Shown: positions 32,982-43,232, counted from the stretch's first letter. The stretch is 64,000 bases of DNA from Dehalobacterium sp040766325 (GCA_040766325.1 JAXGQR010000010.1:1-64000); one strand, 5' to 3'. The notes: generated by a model not told the origin, from the letters alone. Translations and numbers: made by a program.

Positions 32982-34769
32982 TTATTTCTTTGGCATATTT
33001 AGCTTAATGTGTAATTCCCGCAATTGCTTGGGCGTTACCGGGCCTGGGGCTTTAATCATTAAATCCGTGGCACTTTGGGTCTTAGGGAAAGCAATGACGT
33101 CACGAATAGAGTCTTTTTTCAACATAAGCATCACAAGACGATCAATTCCAAAAGCAATTCCCCCGTGAGGTGGAGCTCCATATTCAAAGGCTTCCAACAT
33201 AAAACCGAATTTTTCACGAGCTTCTTCCGGAGTAAAACCTATCAAGTTAAATAATCTTTCTTGAATCTCACGTTGATGGATTCTGATACTCCCGCCCCCT
33301 ATTTCTACTCCGTTTAATACCATATCGTAGGCTTTTGCCTTTACCTGTCCCGGATTGGTTTCTAAAATCGGCAGATCTTCATCTCTAGGTGAAGTAAACA
33401 TATGATGTTTAGCTACCCATCTTTCTTCTTCATCATCAAATTCTAAAAGGGGAAAATCCACTACCCAAACAAAATTCAGCATATTGTTATCGATTAAGTT
33501 CTGTCTTTTAGCAATTTCCAGGCGCAAATGTCCCAGACTGTCAGCTACAATAGAAGGTTTATCCGCCACAAAGAGGAGGACATCGCCCTTTTGAGCATGG
33601 AATCGGTCAAGCAATCGATTGATCTGATCTTCACTAAAGAATTTGGCTATAGGAGATTTTACCCCATTTTCTTCCACAGTGATCCAAGCAAGACCCTTAG
33701 CGCCGTAGATGGCTACCATTTTTGTCAAATCATCTAATTCCTTACGGGAATAATGACCACAACCTACCGCGTTGATTCCCTTTACTTGTCCACCGGCGGC
33801 TAAGATGTTCTTGAAGACCTGGAAGTTGCTTTCAGCAGCTACATCAGCTACATCAACCAATTCAAGGCCAAAACGGAGATCCGGTTTATCTGAACCATAT
33901 TTATTCATAGCTTCTTCATAAGAAATTCGGGGAAAAGGCGTAATAATTTCCACATTAAGCACCTTTTTAAATAAATAAGCAGTCATCTCTTCCATAAGGA
34001 AGAGAACATCATCTCGATTGACAAAAGACATTTCAATATCTAACTGAGTAAATTCCGGTTGTCGATCAGCTCTCAAATCCTCATCGCGAAAACAACGTAC
34101 CACTTGGAAATATCTTTCCATACCTGCCACCATTAAAATCTGTTTAAATTGTTGCGGCGATTGAGGCAAGGCATAGAATTCTCCCGGATGAACCCGGCTG
34201 GGGACTAGATAATCTCGAGCACCTTCAGGTGTGCTGTTAGCCAGCATAGGGGTTTCAATTTCTAAAAAACCATGTTCATCCATAAAAGTTCGTATCGCAA
34301 TGGTGGTTTTATGACGAGCAATCATGGCCTGTTGCATTTCCGGACGACGCAGATCCAGATAACGGTATTTCAATCGTAAAAGTTCATCAACATCAATGCC
34401 ATCTTCAATATAAAAAGGCGGGGTTTTAGACGTGTTTAAAATATGTAAAGCTTCGGCGTAAATTTCAATTTCTCCCGTTGCCATATTAGGATTCACAGTT
34501 CCTTCAGGTCTGATTCCCACTTGACCTGTGACGGCTAATACGTATTCATTTCGTACGGCTTCTGCCTTTTGAAAATAATTCCCGGATATTTGGGGATCAA
34601 ACACTACTTGCACTAATCCTGAACGGTCTCTTAGATCAACAAAAATTAAACCACCATGATCCCGCCGCCTTTGTACCCATCCCATTAATACTACTTTTTC
34701 TCCTTGATTAACGGCGTCTAATTCACCACAACCATGGGTTCTTTTTAAACCCGAAATTCCTTCTGCCAC
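32982..34769 (-). CDS. aspS: Aspartyl-tRNA synthetase
   Basis: The 595-residue class II synthetase has an N-terminal OB anticodon-binding domain (VVLMGWVQRRRDHGGLIFVDLRDRSG), a catalytic core (FLEIETPML, QSPQQFKQILM, FRDEDLRADRQPEFTQLD) and the bacterial GAD insert. The C-terminal motif 3 region contains GIAFGIDRLVML. Start is GTG after AAGGAGG. It lies 40 bp after hisS, so both are controlled by the T-box leader. Length fits bacterial, probably discriminating or Asp/Asn-type, enzymes; which type is not resolved here. Confidence 0.96.
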   Translation of the reverse strand: MAEGISGLKRTHGCGELDAVNQGEKVVLMGWVQRRRDHGGLIFVDLRDRSGLVQVVFDPQISGNYFQKAEAVRNEYVLAVTGQVGIRPEGTVNPNMATGEIEIYAEALHILNTSKTPPFYIEDGIDVDELLRLKYRYLDLRRPEMQQAMIARHKTTIAIRTFMDEHGFLEIETPMLANSTPEGARDYLVPSRVHPGEFYALPQSPQQFKQILMVAGMERYFQVVRCFRDEDLRADRQPEFTQLDIEMSFVNRDDVLFLMEEMTAYLFKKVLNVEIITPFPRISYEEAMNKYGSDKPDLRFGLELVDVADVAAESNFQVFKNILAAGGQVKGINAVGCGHYSRKELDDLTKMVAIYGAKGLAWITVEENGVKSPIAKFFSEDQINRLLDRFHAQKGDVLLFVADKPSIVADSLGHLRLEIAKRQNLIDNNMLNFVWVVDFPLLEFDDEEERWVAKHHMFTSPRDEDLPILETNPGQVKAKAYDMVLNGVEIGGGSIRIHQREIQERLFNLIGFTPEEAREKFGFMLEAFEYGAPPHGGIAFGIDRLVMLMLKKDSIRDVIAFPKTQSATDLMIKAPGPVTPKQLRELHIKLNMPKK

Positions 34770-34809
34770 AAGACTTCCTCCTTATTATATAACCGTCTAA
34801 ATAATTCTT

Positions 34810-36072
34810 TTATTTTAATGTTTGTTCCATGAAATTCAAAGCTTCGGAAACCATCATTTCTTTTTGTTCTGAGGTCTCCATATTCCGAACCATAATCACG
34901 TCCCGAGCAAGTTCATCTTCGCCTAGAATCAGCACATATTTCACATTGAAGCGGTTGGCTGCTTTCATCTGCGCTTTCATACTTCGGTTCATATAATCCT
35001 TCTCTGCTTTGATACCCATTTTGCGCAGGTTCATTAAGAGTTGAAAGGCTTTTTTATGTCCTTTCTCTTCGATGGCCACCAGGTATACATCTAACATCTT
35101 TCTCGAACTAAGTTCAATTCCCTGTGAAGCTAAAGTAGGGAAAATTCTTTCCAATCCTAAAGCAAAACCGACACCCGGTGTCGGAGGTCCTCCTAATGAT
35201 TCCACTAAACCATCATAACGTCCGCCGCCGCATATAGCACTCTGAGCACCGATCTCCTGCACAATTATCTCAAATGCAGTTTTCGTATAATAATCTAATC
35301 CTCGAACCATTCTATCATCAATCTGATACTTAACTCCGGCCATTTCCAAATATTCTTTGACGGATGTAAAATGATCCGCACATTCCGAACAAAGGGAGGA
35401 CAAAACCGTGGGCGCGTCTGTTGTGATTTTTTGGCATTGAGGGTTTTTGCAGTCCAGAATACGCAAGGGATTTCGATTAAATCTCCCCTGACAATCGGGA
35501 CATAGGTGCTCTAAATCTTGTTTTAAAAATTCTTGAAGTAGTTGGCGATGCGTCGGACGACATTTAGGACACCCAACGCTGTTTAAACGCACTTCCAGCC
35601 CAGTTAATCCTAAACGTTGATAAAAAACCATCGCCAAACCGATTACTTCCGCATCAATCCCCGGATCAGAGGAACCAAACACCTCCACGCCAAACTGATG
35701 AAATTGTCGATAGCGTCCTGCCTGAGGTCTTTCATAGCGAAACATGGGTCCCATATAGTAAAGCTTTACCGGTTGAGGTAAAGCACTCATTTTGTGCTCT
35801 AAATAAGCGCGTACGGTAGAGGCTGTTCCCTCCGGTCTTAAAGTAATGCTGCGCTTTCCCCGGTCTTCAAATGTATACATTTCTTTTTCTACAATATCCG
35901 TAGTCTCCCCTACTCCTCTTTGAAACAATTCCGTGTGTTCAAATATGGGGATGCGGATTTCGTGATAATCAAATTCTGCACAGATTTCCCTGAGAATTTT
36001 TTCAACTAACTGCCATTTTTCAGTTTCCTGGGGCAAAAAATCATTTGTCCCTCGGGGGCGGGTTGTTAACAA
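34810..36072 (-). CDS. hisS: Histidyl-tRNA synthetase
   Basis: This 420-residue class II enzyme has motif 1 around RIPIFEHTELFQRGVGE, motif 2 YYMGPMFRYERPQAGRYRQFHQFG and the histidine-specific LDYYTKTAFEI. GFALGLERIF near residue 310 is motif 3. A C-terminal anticodon-binding domain follows. TTG start, with GGAGG 8 nt upstream. An internal CPKC/CPDC cluster at about 166-200 is a zinc-type insertion seen in some HisS. It lies directly after the T-box leader and heads the hisS-aspS operon. Confidence 0.96.
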   Translation of the reverse strand: MLTTRPRGTNDFLPQETEKWQLVEKILREICAEFDYHEIRIPIFEHTELFQRGVGETTDIVEKEMYTFEDRGKRSITLRPEGTASTVRAYLEHKMSALPQPVKLYYMGPMFRYERPQAGRYRQFHQFGVEVFGSSDPGIDAEVIGLAMVFYQRLGLTGLEVRLNSVGCPKCRPTHRQLLQEFLKQDLEHLCPDCQGRFNRNPLRILDCKNPQCQKITTDAPTVLSSLCSECADHFTSVKEYLEMAGVKYQIDDRMVRGLDYYTKTAFEIIVQEIGAQSAICGGGRYDGLVESLGGPPTPGVGFALGLERIFPTLASQGIELSSRKMLDVYLVAIEEKGHKKAFQLLMNLRKMGIKAEKDYMNRSMKAQMKAANRFNVKYVLILGEDELARDVIMVRNMETSEQKEMMVSEALNFMEQTLK

Positions 36073-36097
36073 GTGAAAAACCTCCTTTCAAAAAAGA

Positions 36098-36373
36098 AAC
36101 AAGTAAAATAAAAACTCCCCCCCTGACGATTCATCATCAGGGACGAGAGTTCTTCCCGCGGTACCACCCTAATTGGATCATATACTAAATCCCACTTTTA
36201 TCATCTGATAACGGGTGATCCCGGACATTCTTTGTTCAAATGCCAGCTCCTGGGTGTTCCTTCAGCAGAGGTTTTTAGAAAAGCTTGCAGTCACGACTTT
36301 TCCTCCCTAAAAAAACACAACCTGTCTGAAAATCCCAATCTCCGCCTTTATGTACTAACGATAAAACATGTAC
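36098..36373 (-). promoter_or_regulatory. T-box riboswitch leader of the hisS-aspS operon
   Basis: The hallmark AGGGTGGTACCGCGGG lies at 36155-36170. A GC-rich terminator follows (CTCTCGTCCCTGA pairing with TCAGGGGGGGAG, about 36115-36149), then a T-rich run. The upstream Stem I region contains GGGAGG and GTGACTGC; GAC in the latter is a candidate Asp specifier, but I could not place the specifier loop with certainty. Uncharged tRNA should pair with the T-box bulge and favour the antiterminator. Confidence 0.9.
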
Positions 36374-36379
36374 GAAACA

Positions 36380-36408
36380 ATTTTATCTAAAGTATCGTGG
36401 TTTGTCAA
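36380..36408 (-). promoter_or_regulatory. Sigma-A promoter of the hisS-aspS operon
   Basis: TTGACA (36403-36408) and TAAAAT (36380-36385) are separated by exactly 17 bp on the minus strand. The predicted start near 36373 is the 5' end of the T-box leader. Confidence 0.85.
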
Positions 36409-36453
36409 TTTGGGAATCTGAATTTATTATAGTTTTCCGTTTTTTTACTGTCA

Positions 36454-37074
36454 TTAGACGAGAAAGGGATTCTCCTTTTTTTCCTGGCCAATGGTGGTAT
36501 GGGGTCCATGTCCGGGATAGACAAGCAGATCATCATCTAATGTTATGAGTTTATTTTTAATAGATGAGATTAAAATGGAAAAACTTCCTCCTGTAAAATC
36601 CGTGCGGCCGATGGAGCCTTTAAAAAGAGTATCACCTACAAAAACAACCTTATCTCCTACCAGCGAAATACCTCCAGGTGTATGGCCCGGGGTATGAAGA
36701 ACTTTAAAAGTCAAGTTTCCTACCGTTACTATATCTCCTTCTCTTAGGAGTCTATCTGCCTTGGGGCTTTCTCCTTGATTTCCGAAAAGGGATCCTAGAT
36801 TTAACTTACTGTCTGTGAGATAAGCATCATCTGATTCATGAATTAAAATTGGTGCCTGGGTCAATTCTTTTAAGGTTTTATTGCCACCGATATGATCCCA
36901 ATGGCCATGGGTATTTAAAATGATAGTAATTTTATAACCATGCTTCTCAGCCAGTTGAAAGATGCGATCTGCTTCATCTCCCGGATCAATGACCATCGCT
37001 TCTTTCGTCTCCTGAGAAGCCACCAGATAACAATTGGTACCAATCATTCCTACTTGTAATTCATGGATAATCAT
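36454..37074 (-). CDS. Glyoxalase II-like metallo-beta-lactamase fold hydrolase
   Basis: A 206-residue protein with the MBL motif NTHGHWDHIGG (HxHxDH) near residue 55, HTPGHTPGG near 131, GDTLF near 147 and a final His in YPGHGPHTTIG. This is the YqgX/glyoxalase II-like group that binds two metals and hydrolyses thioesters or related substrates. ATG after AGGAGG. It stands between the hisS leader and dtd, as a similar gene (yrvJ-dtd-hisS region) does in relatives. The exact substrate is unknown. Confidence 0.88.
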   Translation of the reverse strand: MIIHELQVGMIGTNCYLVASQETKEAMVIDPGDEADRIFQLAEKHGYKITIILNTHGHWDHIGGNKTLKELTQAPILIHESDDAYLTDSKLNLGSLFGNQGESPKADRLLREGDIVTVGNLTFKVLHTPGHTPGGISLVGDKVVFVGDTLFKGSIGRTDFTGGSFSILISSIKNKLITLDDDLLVYPGHGPHTTIGQEKKENPFLV

Positions 37075-37208
37075 AAACTTTCCTCCTATATTTCTAGTTC
37101 TATATCGGGATAACAGAGTTTTTGGTATCAGATCAATGGTGCTTATTCCATCTAATGCAAAAATCGTTATCAGGAACTCTCGAACGGTCAGTTGTGATTA
37201 AATATCAA

Positions 37209-37658
37209 TTAAAAGTTTTTTTGACTATCTAATAATATTGTTACCGGCCCGTCATTTTCAATAGATACTAACATTTCAGCCTGAAAGATTCCCGTTGCAA
37301 CAAGAATTCCTTTCTCTTTCAAATAAAGAACAAAAGATTCGTAGAGCTCTTTTCCCCTGTCCGGTTTTGCTGCATCGGAAAAACCGGGTCGGCGTCCCTT
37401 ACGACAATCTCCGTAAAGAGTAAACTGTGAAACAACCAATATTTCTCCCTGGATATCTATTAAAGATAAATTCATTTTATCCTCTTTATCGGGGAAAATT
37501 CGCAAATTTATTATCTTATCCGCTAAATATTCCCCATCTTTTTGTGTGTCTTCTTTGCCGACGCCTAAAAAGACGCACAAGCCCTGCCCAATAGCACCTA
37601 TTGTTTCTCCGGCAACAGAGACTTCAGCTTTCCTTACTCTTTGTAAAACGGCTCTCAT
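37209..37658 (-). CDS. dtd: D-aminoacyl-tRNA deacylase Dtd
   Basis: The 149-residue protein removes D-amino acids (and glycine mis-charged on tRNA-Ala) from tRNA. Family motifs SQFTLYGDCRKGRRPGFSDAA (about residues 76-96) and NDGPVTILLDS at the C-terminus are intact; the latter carries the GP cross-subunit motif. AAAGGAG precedes the ATG. It follows relA by 42 bp, the standard relA-dtd order. Confidence 0.95.
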   Translation of the reverse strand: MRAVLQRVRKAEVSVAGETIGAIGQGLCVFLGVGKEDTQKDGEYLADKIINLRIFPDKEDKMNLSLIDIQGEILVVSQFTLYGDCRKGRRPGFSDAAKPDRGKELYESFVLYLKEKGILVATGIFQAEMLVSIENDGPVTILLDSQKNF

Positions 37659-37700
37659 GGTGCACTCCTTTTCGTTTCCATAGAGAAATGAAATAGTTTG

Positions 37701-39878
37701 TTACAAATCAATATTTCCGCTTGGTGTTACCCTTTTCACCTCAATAACATCCTTTAACCTTCTGACTTTATTCATAATGTATTCCAAATGATCCAGGCTT
37801 TTAATTTCCATTTTTACATTAATGGAGGCAAGTTTATTTTTAGTTGCCCGGGCATGAACAGAATTAATGGTTGTTTTTGTATCGGAAATGGCGCTCATCA
37901 CATCCATCGCCAAATGGGTACGATCTAAGGCAATAGCTTCAATCTCCACCTGAAACAGACCCTGATCTTTTTGATCCCATTCTACCTCAATCAGCCTTTC
38001 CTTTTCCTGCTGATGTGAATGAAGCACATTAGGACAATCTGCCCGATGAATGGATACCCCTCTTCCCCGGGTAATATATCCCACTATAGGATCTCCGGGC
38101 AAAGGTTTACAACAGCGGGAGAGGCGTACCATCGCGTTGTCAATCCCGCGTACGATAATCCCTTGAGAAGATTTACCCGATTCTACCCATGGTTTCATCT
38201 CAGGAGGTAGGGGGTCCAACTCTTTTTCTTTTCGAAAATCTTCTTTGATCTTGGTAAGAACTTGCATCGGAGATATAGCTCCATCACCTACTGCAATGAT
38301 TAAATCATTGCCAGACTGGTAATTAAACTTTTTTGCGGCTTCCGCTAATTTTTCTGCTTTAAAGAAGTAAGCGGTATCCTGCCCGTATTTTTTTATCTCC
38401 TTTTCTAAAAGCTCTTTTCCCCGTGTAAAATTATCTTCTCTTTTTTCTTTTTTAAACCATTGACGAATTTTATTTTTAGCCTGGGATGTTTTGACAATTT
38501 TTAGCCAGTCTTGACTGGGCCCACGGCCTTTCATGGTCAGAATTTCTACAATATCACCATTAGTTAGTTGATAATCCAAGGGAACGATCTTCCCGTTAAT
38601 TTTTGCACCAATGCATTGGTGTCCCACCTGCGTATGAACCCGGTAAGCAAAATCAATGGGAACCGCACCTTTCGGTAATTCCACCACATCTCCTTTTGGA
38701 GTAAAAACATATACAGAGTCAACAAACAGATCGACCTTTATTGATTCCATGAATTCCGTAGCATCTTTAAGATCTTGCTGCCACTCCAACATGCCTCGTA
38801 ACCAGTTCAGTTTTTTGTCAAATTCTTTGTCACCGCTACATCCCTCTTTATAACGCCAATGAGCAGCAATCCCATATTCTGAGGTACGATGCATATCCCA
38901 GGTTCTTATTTGGATTTCAAATGGTTCCCCGTTATTGCCGATCACCGTCGTATGAATGGATTGATACATATTTTGTTTCGGCATGGCAATATAGTCTTTA
39001 AAGCGACCGGGAATAGGTTTCCATAAGGTATGAATAATGCCCAGCGCACCATAGCAATCCTTAACATTATCAACAATAACCCGAACGGCCATCAAATCAT
39101 AAATTTCTGAAAGTTCTTTATTTTGATTAATCATTTTGCGGTAGATACTGTAAAAACTCTTAGGACGACCGGTAACTTCCCCTTTAATATCTACTGTTTT
39201 TAATTTTTCACTAATTGTTTGGCATATTTCATCAATAAATTTTTCCCGCTCGGCACGTTTCGCGGAAATTTGATTGACCAGACTATAGTATTTTTCCGGT
39301 TCTAAATATCTTAATGATAAATCCTCTAACTCCCACTTAATTTTAAAAATTCCTAAGCGATGTGCTAAAGGGGCAAATATTTCTAAAGTTTCCTCAGCAA
39401 TTTCTCTTTGCCTTTGTTCTGATTGATGATAGCGCAAAGTGCGCATATTATGAAGACGATCCGCCAATTTAATCAGGATAACTCGAATATCCTTGGCCAT
39501 AGCTAAAAACATTTTGCGTAAGTTTTCAACCTGTTGCTCTTCTCTGGATTTATATTCCAACTTGCCTAATTTTGTCACTCCATCTACTAACAAAGCAACC
39601 TCTTCTCCAAACTCCTTGATGATATTAAAACCAGTCATTCTGGTATCTTCTATTACATCATGAAGTAATCCGGCAACAATGGTAATATCATCTAATTGGA
39701 GCATGGCCAAAATTTCAGCTACAGCTAACGGATGTTTAATATAAGGTTCACCGGAATGGCGCATCTGCTTTTTGTGAGCTTCAGCTGCATACAGATAAGC
39801 ACGCTTGATTAGATCACTATCGCTAGCCGGATTATATTTTTTTATTTCTGCTATCAATTCGTAAATATCCATTGACAT
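37701..39878 (-). CDS. relA: Bifunctional (p)ppGpp synthetase/hydrolase RelA/SpoT
   Basis: The 725-residue Rel protein contains the HD hydrolase domain (AEAHKKQMRHSGEPYIKHP, LLHDVIEDT), the synthetase domain (SIYRKM near residue 240, YQSIHTTVIG), TGS (VFTPKGDVVELPKGAVPIDFA), a zinc-finger-like region (SRCCKPLPGDPIVGYITRGRGVSIHR) and a C-terminal ACT domain. The intact HD motif indicates that it can degrade as well as make the alarmone. The ATG at 39878 lies 10 nt after AAGGAG; a second ATG two codons on is also possible. Confidence 0.96.
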   Translation of the reverse strand: MSMDIYELIAEIKKYNPASDSDLIKRAYLYAAEAHKKQMRHSGEPYIKHPLAVAEILAMLQLDDITIVAGLLHDVIEDTRMTGFNIIKEFGEEVALLVDGVTKLGKLEYKSREEQQVENLRKMFLAMAKDIRVILIKLADRLHNMRTLRYHQSEQRQREIAEETLEIFAPLAHRLGIFKIKWELEDLSLRYLEPEKYYSLVNQISAKRAEREKFIDEICQTISEKLKTVDIKGEVTGRPKSFYSIYRKMINQNKELSEIYDLMAVRVIVDNVKDCYGALGIIHTLWKPIPGRFKDYIAMPKQNMYQSIHTTVIGNNGEPFEIQIRTWDMHRTSEYGIAAHWRYKEGCSGDKEFDKKLNWLRGMLEWQQDLKDATEFMESIKVDLFVDSVYVFTPKGDVVELPKGAVPIDFAYRVHTQVGHQCIGAKINGKIVPLDYQLTNGDIVEILTMKGRGPSQDWLKIVKTSQAKNKIRQWFKKEKREDNFTRGKELLEKEIKKYGQDTAYFFKAEKLAEAAKKFNYQSGNDLIIAVGDGAISPMQVLTKIKEDFRKEKELDPLPPEMKPWVESGKSSQGIIVRGIDNAMVRLSRCCKPLPGDPIVGYITRGRGVSIHRADCPNVLHSHQQEKERLIEVEWDQKDQGLFQVEIEAIALDRTHLAMDVMSAISDTKTTINSVHARATKNKLASINVKMEIKSLDHLEYIMNKVRRLKDVIEVKRVTPSGNIDL

Positions 39879-39910
39879 GGCTCCCAAACTCCTTTACCAG
39901 ATGCGAGTTT

Positions 39911-42487
39911 TCAACCCAACAATGCAGAAATCTCATCATTTAACCGGGAAGAAAGAGCAATCTTTGACCAGTGTTCAAATGATTTTTTCTCCTTCATCCC
40001 TCGGGTATAATATAAAGAATCATCTAAGTTGCATTTATTTCCTGTTTCTATCAATTCTAGACATAAGTATTTTTCCCAGCTTGATAATTTAACTAATTCT
40101 AATTCCATCATAATAGAAATCCAGGCTTCTATTGCTTGCTCTTTACCATGGGTTAAGCCATCAACCTGAATCTTTTGCATAATTTCATCCCAGGAACCAA
40201 CAATTTGATTGCGGCGAAATCCGGCTTTTTTTACAGCTCGGTATATGTCTCCTAATAGTTCTCGATCAGGAAAAAAAACCCTTAAACATCGGTGCAAATA
40301 TTCCATATCATTTTTATTATATAATAAATGAATTTGAGGAGGATCTTTCCCTTCTTCACTGATCATAAACCGGAATAAATCTTCTATCTTTTTGGGGCTG
40401 TTAAAAAAAACCATATGACGGAAAATACCTTTTGTTTTTGCGCGCATATTTCCCGAAAAAAGCACCGCCTGAGTTGTTTTATTCTTAACTTTGGCCATGA
40501 TATACTCCTGCTGCCAAGATCGTTGGAAGGAAAAACACCGATCAATTTTAAGATCAGGACAGGACTCTGCAATGACACGGTTAATTGATTCCAAATGATG
40601 CTGGGAAGCAAGATAAACTAGAGTAGGTTCCTCTTTTTTTAATAAATCAATCAGATACTTTTCCCGATTGCTAATTTCCCTGTAATCAGCCCAGGAATCG
40701 GACAAAACCATCCTCCCTTGTCTCTTCCTGATCAAAGGTAGTAAAAAGTCCTTAGTGAGGTTATTTTCATGAGGTTTGATATCCTTAATCATCAATTGGA
40801 TTTTTTCCTGACCATTCCAATAGTTTTTCTCTAGGGAAACAGCTACATCAACTTTAGTTAAAGGATGAAGCCAGGAAAGATGCCCTGCTTGATGAAAGCC
40901 AATCCCGTCTAAGAGATAATCTCCGGCAGAAAAAGTCATTTTAAGATGGTTCTTATCATTTCCTACTCCTCGGGCATCCAATACTTTAAGACCACGATAA
41001 GCAAAAACCGGTTGAGCATTTCCTAAGCCATAGGGTGCCAAAATTTCACTATCCTCAAGATACCCTTCTTCTCCTCCGGTAGCTGCTAATTCTAAATCGA
41101 TTTTTAAAGGTTGTATCAAATCCTTTTTATCTAGAAACTGCTTAGCATATTGATTAATCTTTTGTCGAAAGGATTTAATATTTTCTTTTTTTAATTTCAG
41201 ACCCGCCGCCATTTTATGACCACCAAATTGTATCAAATTATCCCGGCAATGATCAAAAGCCTGGTAAATATCGAAAATGTCAATACTGCGGGCACGTCCC
41301 TTGGCGATTTCACCATCAATACTTAATAAAACAACTGGTCGGCAATATTTTTCCATGAGGCGAGAAGCTACGATACCAATGACTCCGGAATGCCAATTTT
41401 CCCCGGCTAAAATAATCACAAGATCTTTTTCCAGGTCAATTTCTTCTGCCATCATATCTTCAGCTTCTTGCGAGATCTTACCTTCAATTTCTTGTCGTTT
41501 ATTATTGATTTCGTCCAATTGTTGAGCTAAAGCAAGTGCCGGTGGCAATTCATCCATGGTCAACAAGTCTACTCCCAAACTACCCTGGGCTAATCGACCG
41601 GCAGCATTCAAGCGTGGTGCCAACATAAAACCAACATGACCGGTGGTTACTTCCTTCTGTTCCACTCCGGAAACTGTGCGTAAAGCCCTAATCCCCGGTC
41701 TGCATGATTCAGATATTTTATTTAAGCCTAAAGATACAATCACCCGGTTTTCGCCCAAAAGGGGTACCACATCTGCGATCGTACCTAAGGCCACCAGATC
41801 AAGATATTCAGGCAAAACAAAATTTCTATCTCTAGCATTTTGTTCAGAGCCCATTTCCAGAGCTTGCGCCAGTTTCCACGCCACCCCTACTCCTGCCAGT
41901 TGGTCAAAGGGGTAAGAACAGACCCGAACCTTGGGGTTAATGATCACTTCCGCTGAAGGAAGTTCAGCCGGAGGTGTATGATGATCAGTAATGATGATTT
42001 TCAAGCCTAGATCATGAGCTATTTGAATCTCCCTGTGGGAGCTGATACCGCAATCAACGGTTATAATCAGCTGATAACCTTCTCGAGCTGCCCATTGAAT
42101 TGCTTGCTCATTTAACCCATACCCTTCCTCTAAACGATCCGGAATGTAGAAGGACACATCTGCATTCTTTTTTTTGAAGTAAAGATAAAGTAAAGAAGTA
42201 GCTGTAATGCCATCCACATCATAATCACCATAAATCAAGATTTTTTCTTGGTTGGTTAGGGATTTTTCGATGATTTGAACCCCTTTAGCCATTTGAGGTA
42301 ATAAAAAAGGGTTATGGATCTCATCCATATTTATATGCAAGAAATTATTAACTTCTTTTTCAGTCATCAGTCCCCGATTGATGCAAAGCTGTGCTAAAAG
42401 AGGAGTTATATTTAATTTTTCAGAAAGTTTGACCTGTAAATCACTGTCATATGGTGCTAATAACCATTTTTTAGCTGTAACAGTCAT
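39911..42487 (-). CDS. recJ: Single-stranded-DNA exonuclease RecJ
   Basis: The 858-residue protein carries the DHH phosphoesterase core: DYDVDGITA near residue 87, VDCGIS and the DHH of ITDHHTPP near 145. It continues with DHHA1 (LAGENWHSGVIGIVASRL, QFGGHKMAAGL) and an OB domain. A C-terminal extension of about 280 residues past the usual core resembles the Firmicute RecJ_C region. ATG at 42487 with AGGAGG. It degrades single strands 5' to 3' in repair and recombination and precedes relA, as in Bacillus (apt is missing between them). Confidence 0.95.
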   Translation of the reverse strand: MTVTAKKWLLAPYDSDLQVKLSEKLNITPLLAQLCINRGLMTEKEVNNFLHINMDEIHNPFLLPQMAKGVQIIEKSLTNQEKILIYGDYDVDGITATSLLYLYFKKKNADVSFYIPDRLEEGYGLNEQAIQWAAREGYQLIITVDCGISSHREIQIAHDLGLKIIITDHHTPPAELPSAEVIINPKVRVCSYPFDQLAGVGVAWKLAQALEMGSEQNARDRNFVLPEYLDLVALGTIADVVPLLGENRVIVSLGLNKISESCRPGIRALRTVSGVEQKEVTTGHVGFMLAPRLNAAGRLAQGSLGVDLLTMDELPPALALAQQLDEINNKRQEIEGKISQEAEDMMAEEIDLEKDLVIILAGENWHSGVIGIVASRLMEKYCRPVVLLSIDGEIAKGRARSIDIFDIYQAFDHCRDNLIQFGGHKMAAGLKLKKENIKSFRQKINQYAKQFLDKKDLIQPLKIDLELAATGGEEGYLEDSEILAPYGLGNAQPVFAYRGLKVLDARGVGNDKNHLKMTFSAGDYLLDGIGFHQAGHLSWLHPLTKVDVAVSLEKNYWNGQEKIQLMIKDIKPHENNLTKDFLLPLIRKRQGRMVLSDSWADYREISNREKYLIDLLKKEEPTLVYLASQHHLESINRVIAESCPDLKIDRCFSFQRSWQQEYIMAKVKNKTTQAVLFSGNMRAKTKGIFRHMVFFNSPKKIEDLFRFMISEEGKDPPQIHLLYNKNDMEYLHRCLRVFFPDRELLGDIYRAVKKAGFRRNQIVGSWDEIMQKIQVDGLTHGKEQAIEAWISIMMELELVKLSSWEKYLCLELIETGNKCNLDDSLYYTRGMKEKKSFEHWSKIALSSRLNDEISALLG

Positions 42488-42582
42488 AATTCCTCCTAAT
42501 AAAATCATATCTATAATGTTTCTAATATTGATTGGAAATATTAATCCCTAATATGCTCCAATATATCAGATTATTTTTATTG

Positions 42583-42609
42583 ATTAAAAAAGCACCTAAG
42601 GTGCTTTTC
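42583..42609 (-). terminator. Terminator of the LapA-like gene
   Basis: AGCACCT and AGGTGCT pair, flanked by AAAA/TTTT, with TTTTTTA after the stem on the minus strand. Confidence 0.85.
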
Positions 42610-42632
42610 TAAGTATATCATGATTTAATAAA

Positions 42633-42962
42633 TTATTGCTCTATCGATTGGTATTCTTGAGTTGATTCCTTTGTTACTTGATCTGGAGTTGTATCTTTAG
42701 AAGCTAAGTTATGTAATTGCTGTTCTAAGGAGTGGTTCTTTTTATCCAGAGCCCTTATCCGACGATAAAGAGTTATCTGCTTAAATATGCTTAAAAGAAA
42801 GACAATCAAAGCCCCAGCTAAAACAGACAGAAGTATCACATATACCAAGGAGGTCTCTCCCTGATACATAAGAAAGTTGATTTCAACAGGTGTAGCGTTT
42901 TGCACGGCAAATATGGCAACAATTAAAGCAAAAATAAGAGCTATAATCAATAAAATTTGCAT
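42633..42962 (-). CDS. LapA domain (DUF1049) membrane protein
   Basis: A 109-residue protein with two membrane segments (residues 1-22 and 40-63) separated by the family signature FAVQNATPVEINFL. A predicted coiled coil follows at about 66-92 (IRALDKKNHSLEQQLHNL). In proteobacteria LapA works in lipopolysaccharide assembly; in Firmicutes its role is unknown. It lies between recJ and secF and has its own terminator. Confidence 0.85.
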   Translation of the reverse strand: MQILLIIALIFALIVAIFAVQNATPVEINFLMYQGETSLVYVILLSVLAGALIVFLLSIFKQITLYRRIRALDKKNHSLEQQLHNLASKDTTPDQVTKESTQEYQSIEQ

Positions 42963-43169
42963 TTTACCACCCCATTGTAAATTTTTTTATCGCAGGCATG
43001 TCACTACATCTTAAACGCACAATATATTATATCTTATTCTACATTTTTATCAGCTTTCCTGCCAATTCTTTGCTTACTGATAATTATTCTGAGCAGAGGG
43101 GAAAATCCTGAAAGACAAAATTAACCTACAATCAAGACAACTCATTACGTTGTACAAGTTAAGACGCAG

Positions 43170-43211
43170 GAAATAATAAAAGAATTAGAACTCGGAAAAG
43201 AGAGTTCTAAT
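43170..43211 (-). terminator. Terminator of the yajC-secDF unit
   Basis: TTAGAACTC pairs with GAGTTCTAA around an 8-nt loop, then TTCTTTTATTATTT on the minus strand. It lies 20 bp after the secF stop. Confidence 0.8.
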
Positions 43212-43232
43212 TCTCTATCATTTGACACTTTT

